Assembly: GCF_000208745.1 (NCBI RefSeq)
Contig: NC_030854.1
Coordinates: forward strand, 29,617,300-29,681,299
DNA length: 64,000 nucleotides
Reading direction: 5' to 3'
Source of the DNA: Theobroma cacao
Taxonomy: Eukaryota > Streptophyta > Magnoliopsida > Malvales > Malvaceae
A model generated the notes under the pieces. That model was not told where the DNA came from and ran no database searches. It saw only the letters and a program-made list of their open reading frames with translations. This document shows, one piece after another, positions 49,922 through 60,056 of this stretch (its first letter is position 1; each line of letters starts with the position of its first letter). A program made the translations under genes and the position numbers.

Positions 49922-50700
49922 ACTATTTCTTCCTCTTTGTTTTGAGTACCAAATGTAGTACTATGACTCCATCCTATGGAGAATGAATTGAATTGTTCCA
50001 ACACAAGGAACCTTTAATGCATGCTTGTGCAAAACACCTTCCTCTTCGTAATTCAATGAGCTTACTTGATGCGGAGAACACCAGAACCAACATATGAACA
50101 ATATTGAATAAATATTACAGATTAATAATTCAAAAGTATACTGACAAGGATGGAGAGGCCAAAAGCAGAACACAACTTATACCGCAGTTCAATTTATTAT
50201 TCCCAGTTCTTCAGCAATTATACTGTTAATGGAGGGAGACCAACTCTTCCCTTGTAACCTAAATGCAACTATAGTCCCACGACCTAAATGCAACAGGAGC
50301 TTCACATTAATCACTTGTCAAATACCACACAAACCTCCTCAATTATAGGTGAAAAGTCCATTCAAATTGAAAGAATGAAAGAAAGAAATAAAGCCAACAC
50401 TAACAGCCAAATAAAATTCATTGTCTTCACAGAGAGAGGAAACTTCATAATGATGTCTGGATCATAATAAGATATTAGAGATTGGATGGAATTTTAAGTG
50501 AAAAAATGCATCCTGCAGATTGTAAGCAAGTGTTGAACCCAAAATTAAAAATCCAAAACAACACATATAATATCCTGATAGATAAACAACTGTTTCCAAT
50601 CAAACGCCAAAATCACCAAATGGCAAATGCAGAAGAGTTTGAAGCCAGCAATTGTTTCTTAATGATAAATAGAAATGAATCACGGAAAAAAACAGTGAAA
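49922..50700. other. Intergenic DNA between the copia element and PYRP2
   Basis: No gene is recognised. Short open frames on both strands lack family resemblance. The right end probably holds the polyadenylation region of the minus-strand PYRP2 gene. Confidence 0.5.
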
Positions 50701-50885
50701 TTTTAAAGCATATATATTACACAACTAATACATACATTGCAATGTTATAGCAGTCCAATGCAGACCACCTTTGTAATTTTTCTACATTTATTTTTTTTCT
50801 TTCTGCATCTTTCTTCTGTTATACACATCAGGGCCACTATGAACCGTTATCATCAAGAATCATATGAATTTACATTTCTTTGGGG

Positions 50886-52034
50886 TTACCAGAAAATATC
50901 ATCTACTGCTAGTGAGGTGGATGGGCCATACTCTTCTTCTTCCATCTCCAACTCCAACTCAGGCTCTCCAGATCCAAATTCAGCTGACTCTATATCAGCA
51001 AGGTTCTTCAGATCAACAATTGAAAGCTTATTTAAACGGCTTACCACCAAGTCTGCAGCCCCAAGCTCATACACTGGATGCTTGCTAGCAACAGCTACAC
51101 ACTTCATCCGCGCATCATGGGCAGCTTCAACTGTCTGGTTAGAGTTCCCAAACACAATGCAGCGCTCAGGTATAAATTTCAGGAGCTGAGCGGCATAAAC
51201 AAACATTTCTGGATCTGGTTTCCCCCGGTGAACATCCTCTGCTGTTACAATGACACTGAAGAACCCTTCAATCCCAGTGGCTCGAATTGCAGTCTCAATA
51301 ACTTTTCTTGGTCGGGTAGAAACCAATGCCATTGGTATCTTGTAACGTGTCAGGGCATTTACCAACTCTTGGGAACCATTACGTAATCTATATATCCCTC
51401 CTTGCAAAGCTTGGTAAATTTCTTCCTTCCTTGCAGCCATTCTTCTCAATTGTGCTGGGTCTCTTGACCAGCACAAAACTTCAGAAATTGCTTGCTCATT
51501 CTTCATCCCTTCTATTCTTCTAAGGATAAAGGCAGGGGGAGGAGATTTTCCTTCTTCTTCAGCAAGAGCCAGCCAGGCTTGCTTCTCAAGCTGAGGATTA
51601 TCTTCAATTATAACTCCTTCCCATTCAAATAAAGCACCTAACCAGCCACAACCCATCCTTTCTTGTCGAAGCAAGGGGTTGTGTAACGAAGCATTATCAG
51701 CTCTGTTCTCTGGTGGCCATGAGCAAGGCTTTTGACCTACGCTAGTATCAATCTGATAATTCCAATTCCTTGGTGTTCTTTGTTCATCTCTATATGCATG
51801 AACCTCTTTTGTCAGCTCCATTGCAAGAGCCTTAATTGGCAAATTAATTAACCTTCCAACTATCAATCTTGGCAAAGGAGACTCAACAATCCTTTTACCA
51901 ATAAATTCTGAGGATGGAAACCGGCAGTAACTCGAAGATTTCTGTTTGCAGGAGACATCCTTAATGGAAATGATTCCACACAATGGTCGGTGCCCAAGAA
52001 GAGATGTTGTCGCAATTGACTCCACCAGCACCAT
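50886..52034 (-). CDS. PYRP2: Chloroplast HAD-family phosphatase, PYRP2 orthologue
   Basis: A single coding exon encodes 382 aa. I chose ATG at 52034 (MVLVESIATTSLLGHR); the frame is open a little further upstream but without an ATG. The N-terminal 60-130 residues are Ser/Arg-rich and poorly conserved, as expected for a plastid transit peptide and linker. The HAD core follows: motif I position FEWEG (about 136-140), motif II VSTRP (238-242), motif III GKPDPE (271-276), motif IV region FGNSN (295-299). The pattern agrees closely with Arabidopsis At4g11570, reported as the plastid phosphatase acting on 5-amino-6-(5-phosphoribitylamino)uracil in riboflavin synthesis. Motif I has Glu-Trp-Glu instead of the usual Asp-x-Asp, a feature I recall also from the Arabidopsis protein. 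An acidic tail (ELELEMEEEEYG) precedes the end. Confidence 0.88.
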   Translation of the reverse strand: MVLVESIATTSLLGHRPLCGIISIKDVSCKQKSSSYCRFPSSEFIGKRIVESPLPRLIVGRLINLPIKALAMELTKEVHAYRDEQRTPRNWNYQIDTSVGQKPCSWPPENRADNASLHNPLLRQERMGCGWLGALFEWEGVIIEDNPQLEKQAWLALAEEEGKSPPPAFILRRIEGMKNEQAISEVLCWSRDPAQLRRMAARKEEIYQALQGGIYRLRNGSQELVNALTRYKIPMALVSTRPRKVIETAIRATGIEGFFSVIVTAEDVHRGKPDPEMFVYAAQLLKFIPERCIVFGNSNQTVEAAHDARMKCVAVASKHPVYELGAADLVVSRLNKLSIVDLKNLADIESAEFGSGEPELELEMEEEEYGPSTSLAVDDIFW

Positions 52035-52770
52035 GTTTACCAAAGCGATAATATCTACACCCCCAAGCAAGATTCTATCACAATAGACTTTTATTTACGA
52101 TTCTTTGCAGAAGTGAAATAATACAACCCAACCCAATATGGACAGAAACTATTCAACCGGTGATTGAGAACCAAGAGTTAAACTTTGCTCAAGACATACC
52201 CAATTCTGCCATCAGCATCCAAATACAACCTAAAACAATTAAGCCAAAAGACGAAGCTATTGTTAGAACGCTGCACAAAGAAAATCCTAAAATGATTGTT
52301 TAAAGCTGCATAAAGAGAATGGTTCTAACATAATTCTCTATGACAAGAAAAAGGTGAGTATTTGAATCAACGTGCTCAAATTGAGAATCCCAACTTTAGT
52401 AGTCAGAAAACCACCATAAAAACATCCCTGAAAAGCAAACTAAAAATTACCCATTAACCCAAACAATCAAAAAGCCCCCCAAATTAACTAGATACACAAC
52501 CATAAAATTCAATAAAGAGCAAAAGATATTGAAACATAACAAAATAAATCCAGAAAACACCCACCAATTATTAAAAAAAAAAAAAGAAGAAAGAAAAGAA
52601 AAAGATTCAGTTACTAACACCACTAAAAATAGAAGAAAACATGATATTAAAAGCATAGAAATACAAGTAAAAGAAGAAGTTGAAGAACCTGGGAAGGAAA
52701 CAGCCGTGGATGGAAACATTCGACGGCTGTTACGGATCAGGGAGAGCCTAGATTCTTCTTCTAAGAATAA
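52035..52770 (-). other. PYRP2: 5' leader of PYRP2 with probable leader introns
   Basis: Read on the minus strand, a first exon near 52770-52690 contains GAATCTAGGCTCTCCC and ends CTTCCCAG before GTTCTTCAAC, a possible donor. An acceptor TGCTTTTCAG occurs at about 52430 and others lie nearer the start codon. The leader is therefore probably spliced. Exact exons cannot be fixed without transcripts. Confidence 0.4.
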
Positions 52771-52774
52771 TATG

Positions 52775-53100
52775 TGAATCTCCTTTTCTTTTTCTTTTTC
52801 TTTTTTTTTTTTATTTGTTGTGTGTGTGTTGGTGTTGTTGCGGAAGAAGAAGATTTTTTGGTAATTATTATTTCGGGGTTGGTCAGAGGTGTGTGGTTTA
52901 TAATTTATAACGAGTTTGGGGCTAGGTCGGTGAAGGCCGTAGAAGAATGTCAACGACTCAAAGTGGAGTCCACATTGCCTTGTAAGTATCTATGCTACGT
53001 CGTATCGGTGGACCATTTTATTTCTAACATGTGTTTCTCCATAAAAGATTATTCTAAAGCCCCGCTGCTCGCCCACATATTTTGAACAGTGTTTTGTCCA
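52775..53100 (-). promoter_or_regulatory. PYRP2: Probable PYRP2 promoter region
   Basis: This lies immediately upstream of the PYRP2 leader on the minus strand and is less AT-rich than the DNA to its right (53100-53400). It contains poly-A and CA repeats near the likely start. No clear TATA box was found. An open frame of 80-100 codons on the plus strand is present in both copies but shows no family resemblance and probably reflects conservation of non-coding DNA by recent duplication. Confidence 0.4.
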
Positions 53101-53664
53101 TTTAAGATTGTCGACATAATTACTAGCTTCAATTCAAGGTGTTCTTTTATTTTTTTAATTTATTTTTACATCTTACACACAAAGAAAGCTAGAAGAATTT
53201 TGAGAGTTAAATTGAATTTAAAGCTTTATTGGGTCGTATCTAATTAAAATGACAATTGGTAATTTTTTTGAATTATTTTTTAAAATTTAAAAAAAAATCA
53301 AATTTTACTTTTTAAATAAAAAATTATACATTAATCAATAAATTAAACATTCAAATATAATTAATAATTATTCATAACTCAAGTTTTTTATGACATGTAA
53401 TATTATTTTTTTTCTACGACATGCATTGCAGGTAAAGATGTTCCAAGACTATACTATCTGTCCCAGCCCACAAGTTGGGCCCAATTTTGGTAAACATGTC
53501 ATCTCTCAAAGTGTGACACCAAGCACTTCAAAAAATAAATAAATAAATAAGCGGAGTATTTTAATCTCAGTTATGCGAGTAGATGATTTTGAAAAGTTTT
53601 AATGAGATTTGGTGAATTAAAACTTTAGCTTATTATTTATTAACATGAGTTGAACAAATTTTTA

Positions 53665-55280
53665 TAGCATGTTTGGTTGGGAGAATGGCTAAGCCATTCC
53701 TTTTTTATTTTCAAAGAATTTTAGTTCCTTTATTTGATTGATAAATAGTCTAAGGAATAGCTATTCCATATGAATGATTATTTTTCAAAATCCTCCAAAA
53801 TTAAAGAATAGTTAATACCACATTCTCCCATGATATTAGTTCTTTCATAATTGATGAATAAATTCAAAAAAAAATAAAGATCAAAATACCCTTTACAAGT
53901 TTAAAAAATTACAACTTTATTTATGTAAAATATTATTTTTCTCTCTCTCCTTCTCTCCCTTGATTCTAATTTTTAATAAAAAATTAATATTTTAAAATAT
54001 TAATAATAAATTATAAATAAAATATTAATAGTTTAAATATTAAAATTAAATTATAAACAAAATATTAATAATTAAATTATCAATTATTAATAAAATAAAT
54101 TATAAATTATTTTTATTAAAAAAAAACTAAATTAAAAATAAATAAGCATAATATAATTTAAATTATATANNNNNNNNNNNNNNNNNNNNNNNNNNNNNNN
54201 NNNNNNNNNNNNNNNNNNNNNNNNNNNNNNNNNNNNNNNNNNNNNNNNNNNNNNNNNNNNNNNNNNNNNNNNNNNNNNNNNNNNNNNNNNNNNNNNNNNN
54301 NNNNNNNNNNNNNNNNNNNNNNNNNNNNNNNNNNNNNNNNNNNNNNNNNNNNNNNNNNNNNNNNNNNNNNNNNNNNNNNNNNNNNNNNNNNNNNNNNNNN
54401 NNNNNNNNNNNNNNNNNNNNNNNNNNNNNNNNNNNNNNNNNNNNNNNNNNNNNNNNNNNNNNNNNNNNNNNNNNNNNNNNNNNNNNNNNNNNNNNNNNNN
54501 NNNNNNNNNNNNNNNNNNNNNNNNNNNNNNNNNNNNNNNNNNNNNNNNNNNNNNNNNNNNNNNNNNNNNNNNNNNNNNNNNNNNNNNNNNNNNNNNNNNN
54601 NNNNNNNNNNNNNNNNNNNNNNNNNNNNNNNNNNNNNNNNNNNNNNNNNNNNNNNNNNNNNNNNNNNNNNNNNNNNNNNNNNNNNNNNNNNNNNNNNNNN
54701 NNNNNNNNNNNNNNNNNNNNNNNNNNNNNNNNNNNNNNNNNNNNNNNNNNNNNNNNNNNNNNNNNNNNNNNNNNNNNNNNNNNNNNNNNNNNNNNNNNNN
54801 NNNNNNNNNNNNNNNNNNNNNNNNNNNNNNNNNNNNNNNNNNTATTAATATTTTAATTATCAATTATTAATATTTAAAAATAAAATAAAATAATTGATCA
54901 TAATAATATTTAAGTTAAATAAAATACTAATATTTAAAATATTAATGATTAAATTATAAATAAATTACTAATATTTAAATTATTAATTTTTAATATATTA
55001 ATTAAATTCTAGATTATTAACATTTAAAAAATCTAATAACAATAAATAGTCATATAAATAATAAATGGTGTTTTTATTTTTTTATTTTCTATTCTTTTCT
55101 TATTCCAAAATTATTGTTACTAACCAAACACCACAATAAGTTATAATAATTATTCTTGTCATATTCCATTTGTCGTACCAAACTAAGTAATAACTATTCT
55201 ATTTTATTCCCACTTCATTCTATTCTCACATAATAACTATTTTAGTTCATTTTTATCTATTTCGCCAACCAAATGTACCC
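53665..55280. mobile_element. Harbinger-like non-autonomous element, copy 1 (contains gap)
   Basis: The left end TAGCATGTTTGGTTGG and the complement of the right end GGGTACATTTGGTTGG are inverted terminal repeats. TTA lies just outside both ends (53662-53664 and 55281-55283), as in PIF/Harbinger (Tourist) insertions. Subterminal sequence includes GGAATAG, CCATTCC and ATTCTATT words. The middle is AT-rich, without coding capacity where visible, and 673 bases are unknown. Confidence 0.6.
54170..54842. other. Assembly gap (673 N)
   Basis: A run of N that begins after AATTATATA, exactly the same sequence context as the second gap at 58355. An open frame made entirely of unknown residues across it is meaningless. 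Confidence 0.99.
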
Positions 55281-55893
55281 TTAAGAAAAAAGTTGTAGAG
55301 TTCCACTTGTTCATAGACTCTTTAAGAGTTCCACTTGTTATAGCAAAATAAATAAATAAATTATGTAATTCTTGTACTTTATAAAAAAATATGAATTTAG
55401 TTTTTATATAATAATTTGTATAAATTGAATTTTTATATATTTTTTAATTTATTAATTTCAATTCAAATCCTACCAATATTAAATTTTTATCATTAAGTAT
55501 ATTAATGTGATGTTTTGATTAAATTAATATAATATTTTCTTTTTAATATGACTATGTATTAACATGACATAATCATTATTTACATGACATTGATTGGATT
55601 GATAATAAATTCATGTTGATGTGACACTTGTTGATATGATAATTGTTGATGTGGCTATTAATGGACAAAACTCTCAAATTTTAAGTCAAAATACTCCAAT
55701 CCTAAATTAATTGAGGCTAACAAAAAAAGTTAAGAGAACAAATGTATTAAAGAGTTAATGGGTTATCTTTTTAAAGATTCAACTGATTTTAAATCATGTT
55801 TGGTTTTGAACAAGCATTTATCCATGGAAAATTCAACTGATTAGTAAAAAGATTTTATGCTCTCTTATTAGATGCAATTGGTGTTGTGTCATT

Positions 55894-56500
55894 AGAGGTG
55901 TCAATATGGGCTTGGCCCATTGGGTCGGCTCATTTTTTATTAAATATGGGGTGAGTTGGGTCTCAATATTTTAGACTCATATTATAACTGGGCCTAAATG
56001 GGCTAGCCCATTTGATTAGGGGACGAGCCAGCTCGACAAGCCAAAAAAATTAATTATGGGTAATTAGCCAAGTAAGACTTAAGAGGCCCAACCACCCAAG
56101 ACCCTAACTGGCTAACTCCCTAACCGGCTAACCCAGTAACCCCAAATCCACAAATCCCCAAATCCCCCACCGCCCGACTGCCCGAGCCATCTGTTATGCA
56201 CCGTCGCTCGACTTTTGGACAAAAATTCCCTAAATCGGCAAATCCCCAAATACCCCGCCGCCTGACTGCTCGAGCCATCTGTTCTGCACTGTAGCTCGAC
56301 TTTTGGACAAAAATTCCCCAAATCGGCAATCAGCAATCGCCTAAGTCCTAACCACCAAATCCCCAAATCCCCCGCCTAAGTCATCTTTCGTTTTACTTCC
56401 CCTTCCCGACTATAAAGCTTCTCGACTTCTGTTATCTCTGTAAGTCCTCACTCCTCACTTCCCAGCATGATTACGATTATATTTGTCATGGGATAATAGC
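55894..56500 (+). mobile_element. Truncated hAT-like element end with 88-base tandem repeats
   Basis: Starting at TAGAGGTGTCAATATGGGC, the sequence has repeated GGGC/GCCC words (TTGGCCCAT, GGGCCTAAATGGGC), then a GC-rich part in which a unit of 88 bases is repeated (CGAGCCATCTGTT at 56183 and 56271) with a partial third copy. CTATAAAG near 56411 and a CTGTAAGTCC donor-like site near 56438 look like the start of a transposase gene, but no transposase frame follows before the second duplication copy. The opposite end of the element is not present. Confidence 0.45.
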
Positions 56501-56943
56501 TATTTTCAGCATTGGAGTTTTTCCTTTTTGAGCATGCATTGCAATAATGTTGCTAATGCTGAGAGTGTGAAAGAACAGTTTTTAGTTTGGGAAACGATAC
56601 CATATTAATTGGTTCTTTAAGTAACCAAATCTAGTTTAAGGGATAGTGAGAATGGTTTGTCATTGTGTTGTTAGATAATTAAATATTAACTTTGAACTAC
56701 TTTGTTTGTTAATTCTTTGTGTATGTTTGCTTTTAGTTTGTGCATTTTTAAGGTAGACGTTCATTTTTAAGCTTGATCACCACAAAACAACCCTAACCCC
56801 TTATGCATTCACCAATAGAAAAAAAAAAAGTTGGGCAGGGTGAGGTAGATGTGAGATTACTGGTGGATATAAAACTAATCATTCAATATTTGCAGTAAGC
56901 AGTAAATTTCACTATGAGCTTACCTCCGGTGAAGCATTTTTCT
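56501..56943. other. Spacer between the two duplication copies
   Basis: No gene is seen. It may be intron-like sequence of the truncated hAT-like element. A poly-A stretch lies at 56820-56829. Homology to copy 1 resumes at about 56951. Confidence 0.5.
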
Positions 56944-57849
56944 AATAATGTACTTCTTCTAAGAAAAATATGTGAATCTTTTTTTCGTTTTCTTTTTTTT
57001 TTTTGTGTGTGTGTTGGTGTTGTTGCGGAAGAAGAAGATTTTTTGGTAACTATTATTTCGGGGTTGGTCAGAGGTGTGTGGTTTATAATTTATAATGAGT
57101 TTGGGGCTAGGTCGGTGAAGGCCGTAGAAGAATGTCAACGACTCAAAGTGGAGTCCACATTGCCTTGTAAGTATCTATGCTACGTCGTATCGGTGGACCA
57201 TTTTATTTCTAACATGTGTTTCTCCATAAAAGATTATTCTAAAGCCCCGCTGCCCGCCCACATATTTTGAACAGTGTTTTGTCCATTTAAGATTGTCGAC
57301 ATAATTACTAGCTTCAATTCAAGGTGTTCTTTTATTTTTTTAATTTATTTTTACATCTTACACACAAAGAAAGCCAGAAGAATTTTGAGAGTTAAATTGA
57401 ATTTAAAGCTTTATTGGGTCGTATCTAATTAAAACGATAATTGGTAATTTTTTTGAATTATTTTTTAAAATTTTAAAAAAAATCAAATTTTACTTTTTAA
57501 ATAAAAAATTATACATTAATCAATAAATTAAACATTCAAATATAATTAATAATTATTCATAACTCAAGTTTTTTATGACATGTAATATTATTTTTTTTCT
57601 ACGACATGCATTGCAGGTAAAGATGTTCCAAGACTATACTATCTGTCCCAGCCCACAAGTTGGGCCCAATTTTGGTAAACATGTCATCTCTCAAAGTGTG
57701 ACACCAAGCACTTCAAAAAATAAATAAATAAATAAGCGGAGTATTTTAATCTCAGTTATGCGAGTAGATGATTTTGAAAAGTTTTAATGAGATTTGGTGA
57801 ATTAAAACTTTAGCTTATTATTTATTAACATGAGTTGAACAAATTTTTA

Positions 57850-59156
57850 TAGCATGTTTGGTTGGGAGAATGGCTAAGCCATTCCTTTTTTATTTTCAAA
57901 GAATTTTAGTTCCTTTATTTGATTGATAAATAGTCTAAGGAATAGCTATTCCATATGAATGATTATTTTTCAAAATCCTCCAAAATTAAAGAATAGTTAA
58001 TACCACATTCTCCCATGATATTAGTTCTTTCATAATTGATGAATAAATTCAAAAAAAAATAAAGATCAAAATACCCTTTACAAGTTTAAAAAATTACAAC
58101 TTTATTTATGTAAAATATTATTTTTCTCTCTCTCCTTCTCTCCCTTGATTCTAATTTTTAATAAAAAATTAATATTTTAAAATATTAATAATAAATTATA
58201 AATAAAATATTAATAGTTTAAATATTAAAATTAAATTATAAACAAAATATTAATAATTAAATTATCAATTATTAATAAAATAAATTATAAATTATTTTTA
58301 TTAAAAAAAAACTAAATTAAAAATAAATAAGCATAATATAATTTAAATTATATANNNNNNNNNNNNNNNNNNNNNNNNNNNNNNNNNNNNNNNNNNNNNN
58401 NNNNNNNNNNNNNNNNNNNNNNNNNNNNNNNNNNNNNNNNNNNNNNNNNNNNNNNNNNNNNNNNNNNNNNNNNNNNNNNNNNNNNNNNNNNNNNNNNNNN
58501 NNNNNNNNNNNNNNNNNNNNNNNNNNNNNNNNNNNNNNNNNNNNNNNNNNNNNNNNNNNNNNNNNNNNNNNNNNNNNNNNNNNNNNNNNNNNNNNNNNNN
58601 NNNNNNNNNNNNNNNNNNNNNNNNNNNNNNNNNNNNNNNNNNNNNNNNNNNNNNNNNNNNNNNNNNNNNNNNNNNNNNNNNNNNNNNNNNNNNNNNNNNN
58701 NNNNNNNNNNNNNNNNNNNNNNNNNNNNNNNNNNNNNNNNNNNNNNNNNNNNNNNNNNNNNNNNNNNNNNNNNNNNNNNNNNNNNNNNNNNNNNNNNNNN
58801 NNNNNNNNNNNNNNNNNNNNNNNNNNNNNNNNNNNNNNNNNNNNNNNNNNNNNNNNNNNNNNNNNNNNNNNNNNNNNNNNNNNNNAATATTAATATTTTA
58901 AAAAATATAATAATAAATAAATAGTTATATGAATAATAAAGGGTGTTTTTATCTTTTATTTTATTTTTTATTTTTTTATTCTAAAATTATTGTTATCAAC
59001 TAAACACTACAATAAGTTATAATAATTATTTATATCATATTCCATTTGTTGTACCAAACTAAATAATAACTATTCTATTTTATTCTTACCTCATTTTATT
59101 CTCGCAAAATAACTATTCTATTTCATTCATATATATTTCGCCAACTAAACGTACCT
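57850..59156. mobile_element. Harbinger-like non-autonomous element, copy 2 (contains gap)
   Basis: It has the same left end TAGCATGTTTGGTTGG as copy 1 and a mutated right end (CCAACTAAACGTACCT). TTA flanks both ends (57847-57849 and 59157-59159). It occupies the homologous place in the duplicated unit, so insertion preceded the duplication. It contains 531 unknown bases. Confidence 0.6.
58355..58885. other. Assembly gap (531 N)
   Basis: A run of N beginning at the base homologous to the start of the first gap (offset 4185). Sequence to its right resumes at AATATTAATATT. Confidence 0.99.
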
Positions 59157-59241
59157 TTAACGAAAAAAGTTGTAGATTTCCACTTTTTCATACTTCGTAG
59201 ACTCTTTAAGAGTTCCACTTATTATAGCAAAATATATAAAT

Positions 59242-60056
59242 AAATTATGTAATTCTTGTACTTTATAAAAAAATATGAATTTAGTTTTTATGTAATAATT
59301 TGTATAAATTGAATTTTTATATATTTTTTAATTTATTAATTTCAGTTTAAATCCTACCAACATTAAATTTTTATCATTAAGTATATTAATGTGATGTTTT
59401 GATTAAATTAATATAATATTTTCTTATCAATATGACTATGTATTAACATGACATAATCATTATTTACATGACATTGATTGGATTGATAACAAATTTATGT
59501 TGATGTGACACTTGTTGATGTGGCTATCAATGGACAAAACTCTCAAATTTTAAGTCAAAATACTCCAATCCTAAATTAATCGAGACTAACAAAAAAAGTT
59601 AAGAGAACAAATGTATTAAAGAGTTAATGGGTTATCTTTTTAAAGATTCAACTGATTTTAAATCATGTTTGGTTTTGAATAAGCATTTATCCATGGAAAA
59701 TTCAACTGATTAGTAAAAAGATTTTATGCTCTCTTTTTTAAGATGCAACTGGTGTTGTATCATGTTTGGTTTTGAATTAGCATTTATCCATTGGAGATTC
59801 GATTCAGCATTTTCACTATGTTAACAAGTGTCACCTTAACATTTTCTTTATGTTATCATAAATTTTTTATCAATTTAATCAATACTATATCAATTTGATC
59901 AAAATGTCACGTCAACATATTTAATGATAAAAATTTAACAACGTTAAAATTCATACTAAATTAACAAATTAAAAAAATATAATGATTTAATTTACACAAA
60001 TTATCGTAAAAAACTAATGCATATTTTTTATAAAGTACAAAAATTAATTACATAGT
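59242..60056. mobile_element. Foldback (long inverted repeat) element
   Basis: The left arm (59242-59425) and the complement of the right arm (59868-60056) match in order: CTTGTACTTTATAAAAAA / TTTGTACTTTATAAAAAA, AATTTGTrTAAATT, TTAAATTTTTATCATTAA, and TGTGATGTTTTGATTAAATT / CGTGACATTTTGATCAAATT. The copy-1 equivalent has only the left arm (from about 55355). The interior holds two versions of a segment beginning ATCATGTTTGGTTTTGAAT (59659 and 59759). There is no coding frame. Confidence 0.65.

Larger units (their letters stand above)
52751..55888. repeat. Tandem duplication, copy 1 (includes the PYRP2 promoter)
   Basis: From about 52751 (TTCTTCTAAGAA) the sequence is repeated at a constant offset of 4185 bases as far as the gap start (54169 against 58354), with only about seven substitutions in 1340 bases after the poly-T tract. 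Beyond the gap, homology continues with lower identity to about 55888 (counterpart about 59762). The left end falls in the PYRP2 leader, so this copy holds the functional promoter. Confidence 0.92.
56944..59762. repeat. Tandem duplication, copy 2 (promoter without a gene)
   Basis: This is the counterpart of 52751-55888. The left part (56985-58354) is about 99.5 percent identical by eye to copy 1. The part after the gap (58886-59762) is clearly more diverged, with short indels. The copy begins at the PYRP2 leader sequence but no PYRP2 coding sequence lies to its left; instead there is the hAT-like spacer. Confidence 0.92.

Noticed and set aside
50737..51386. Plus-strand frames opposite PYRP2
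   Set aside because: They are shadows of the minus-strand PYRP2 reading frame, which has the HAD motifs.
52774..53085. Open frame of about 100 codons, present again at 56914-57270
   Set aside because: Its conservation is explained by the recent duplication. It lies in the promoter of PYRP2, starts in a poly-T tract and has no family resemblance.
54132..54863. Open frame of 243 codons
   Set aside because: It is almost entirely N; it is an artefact of the gap.
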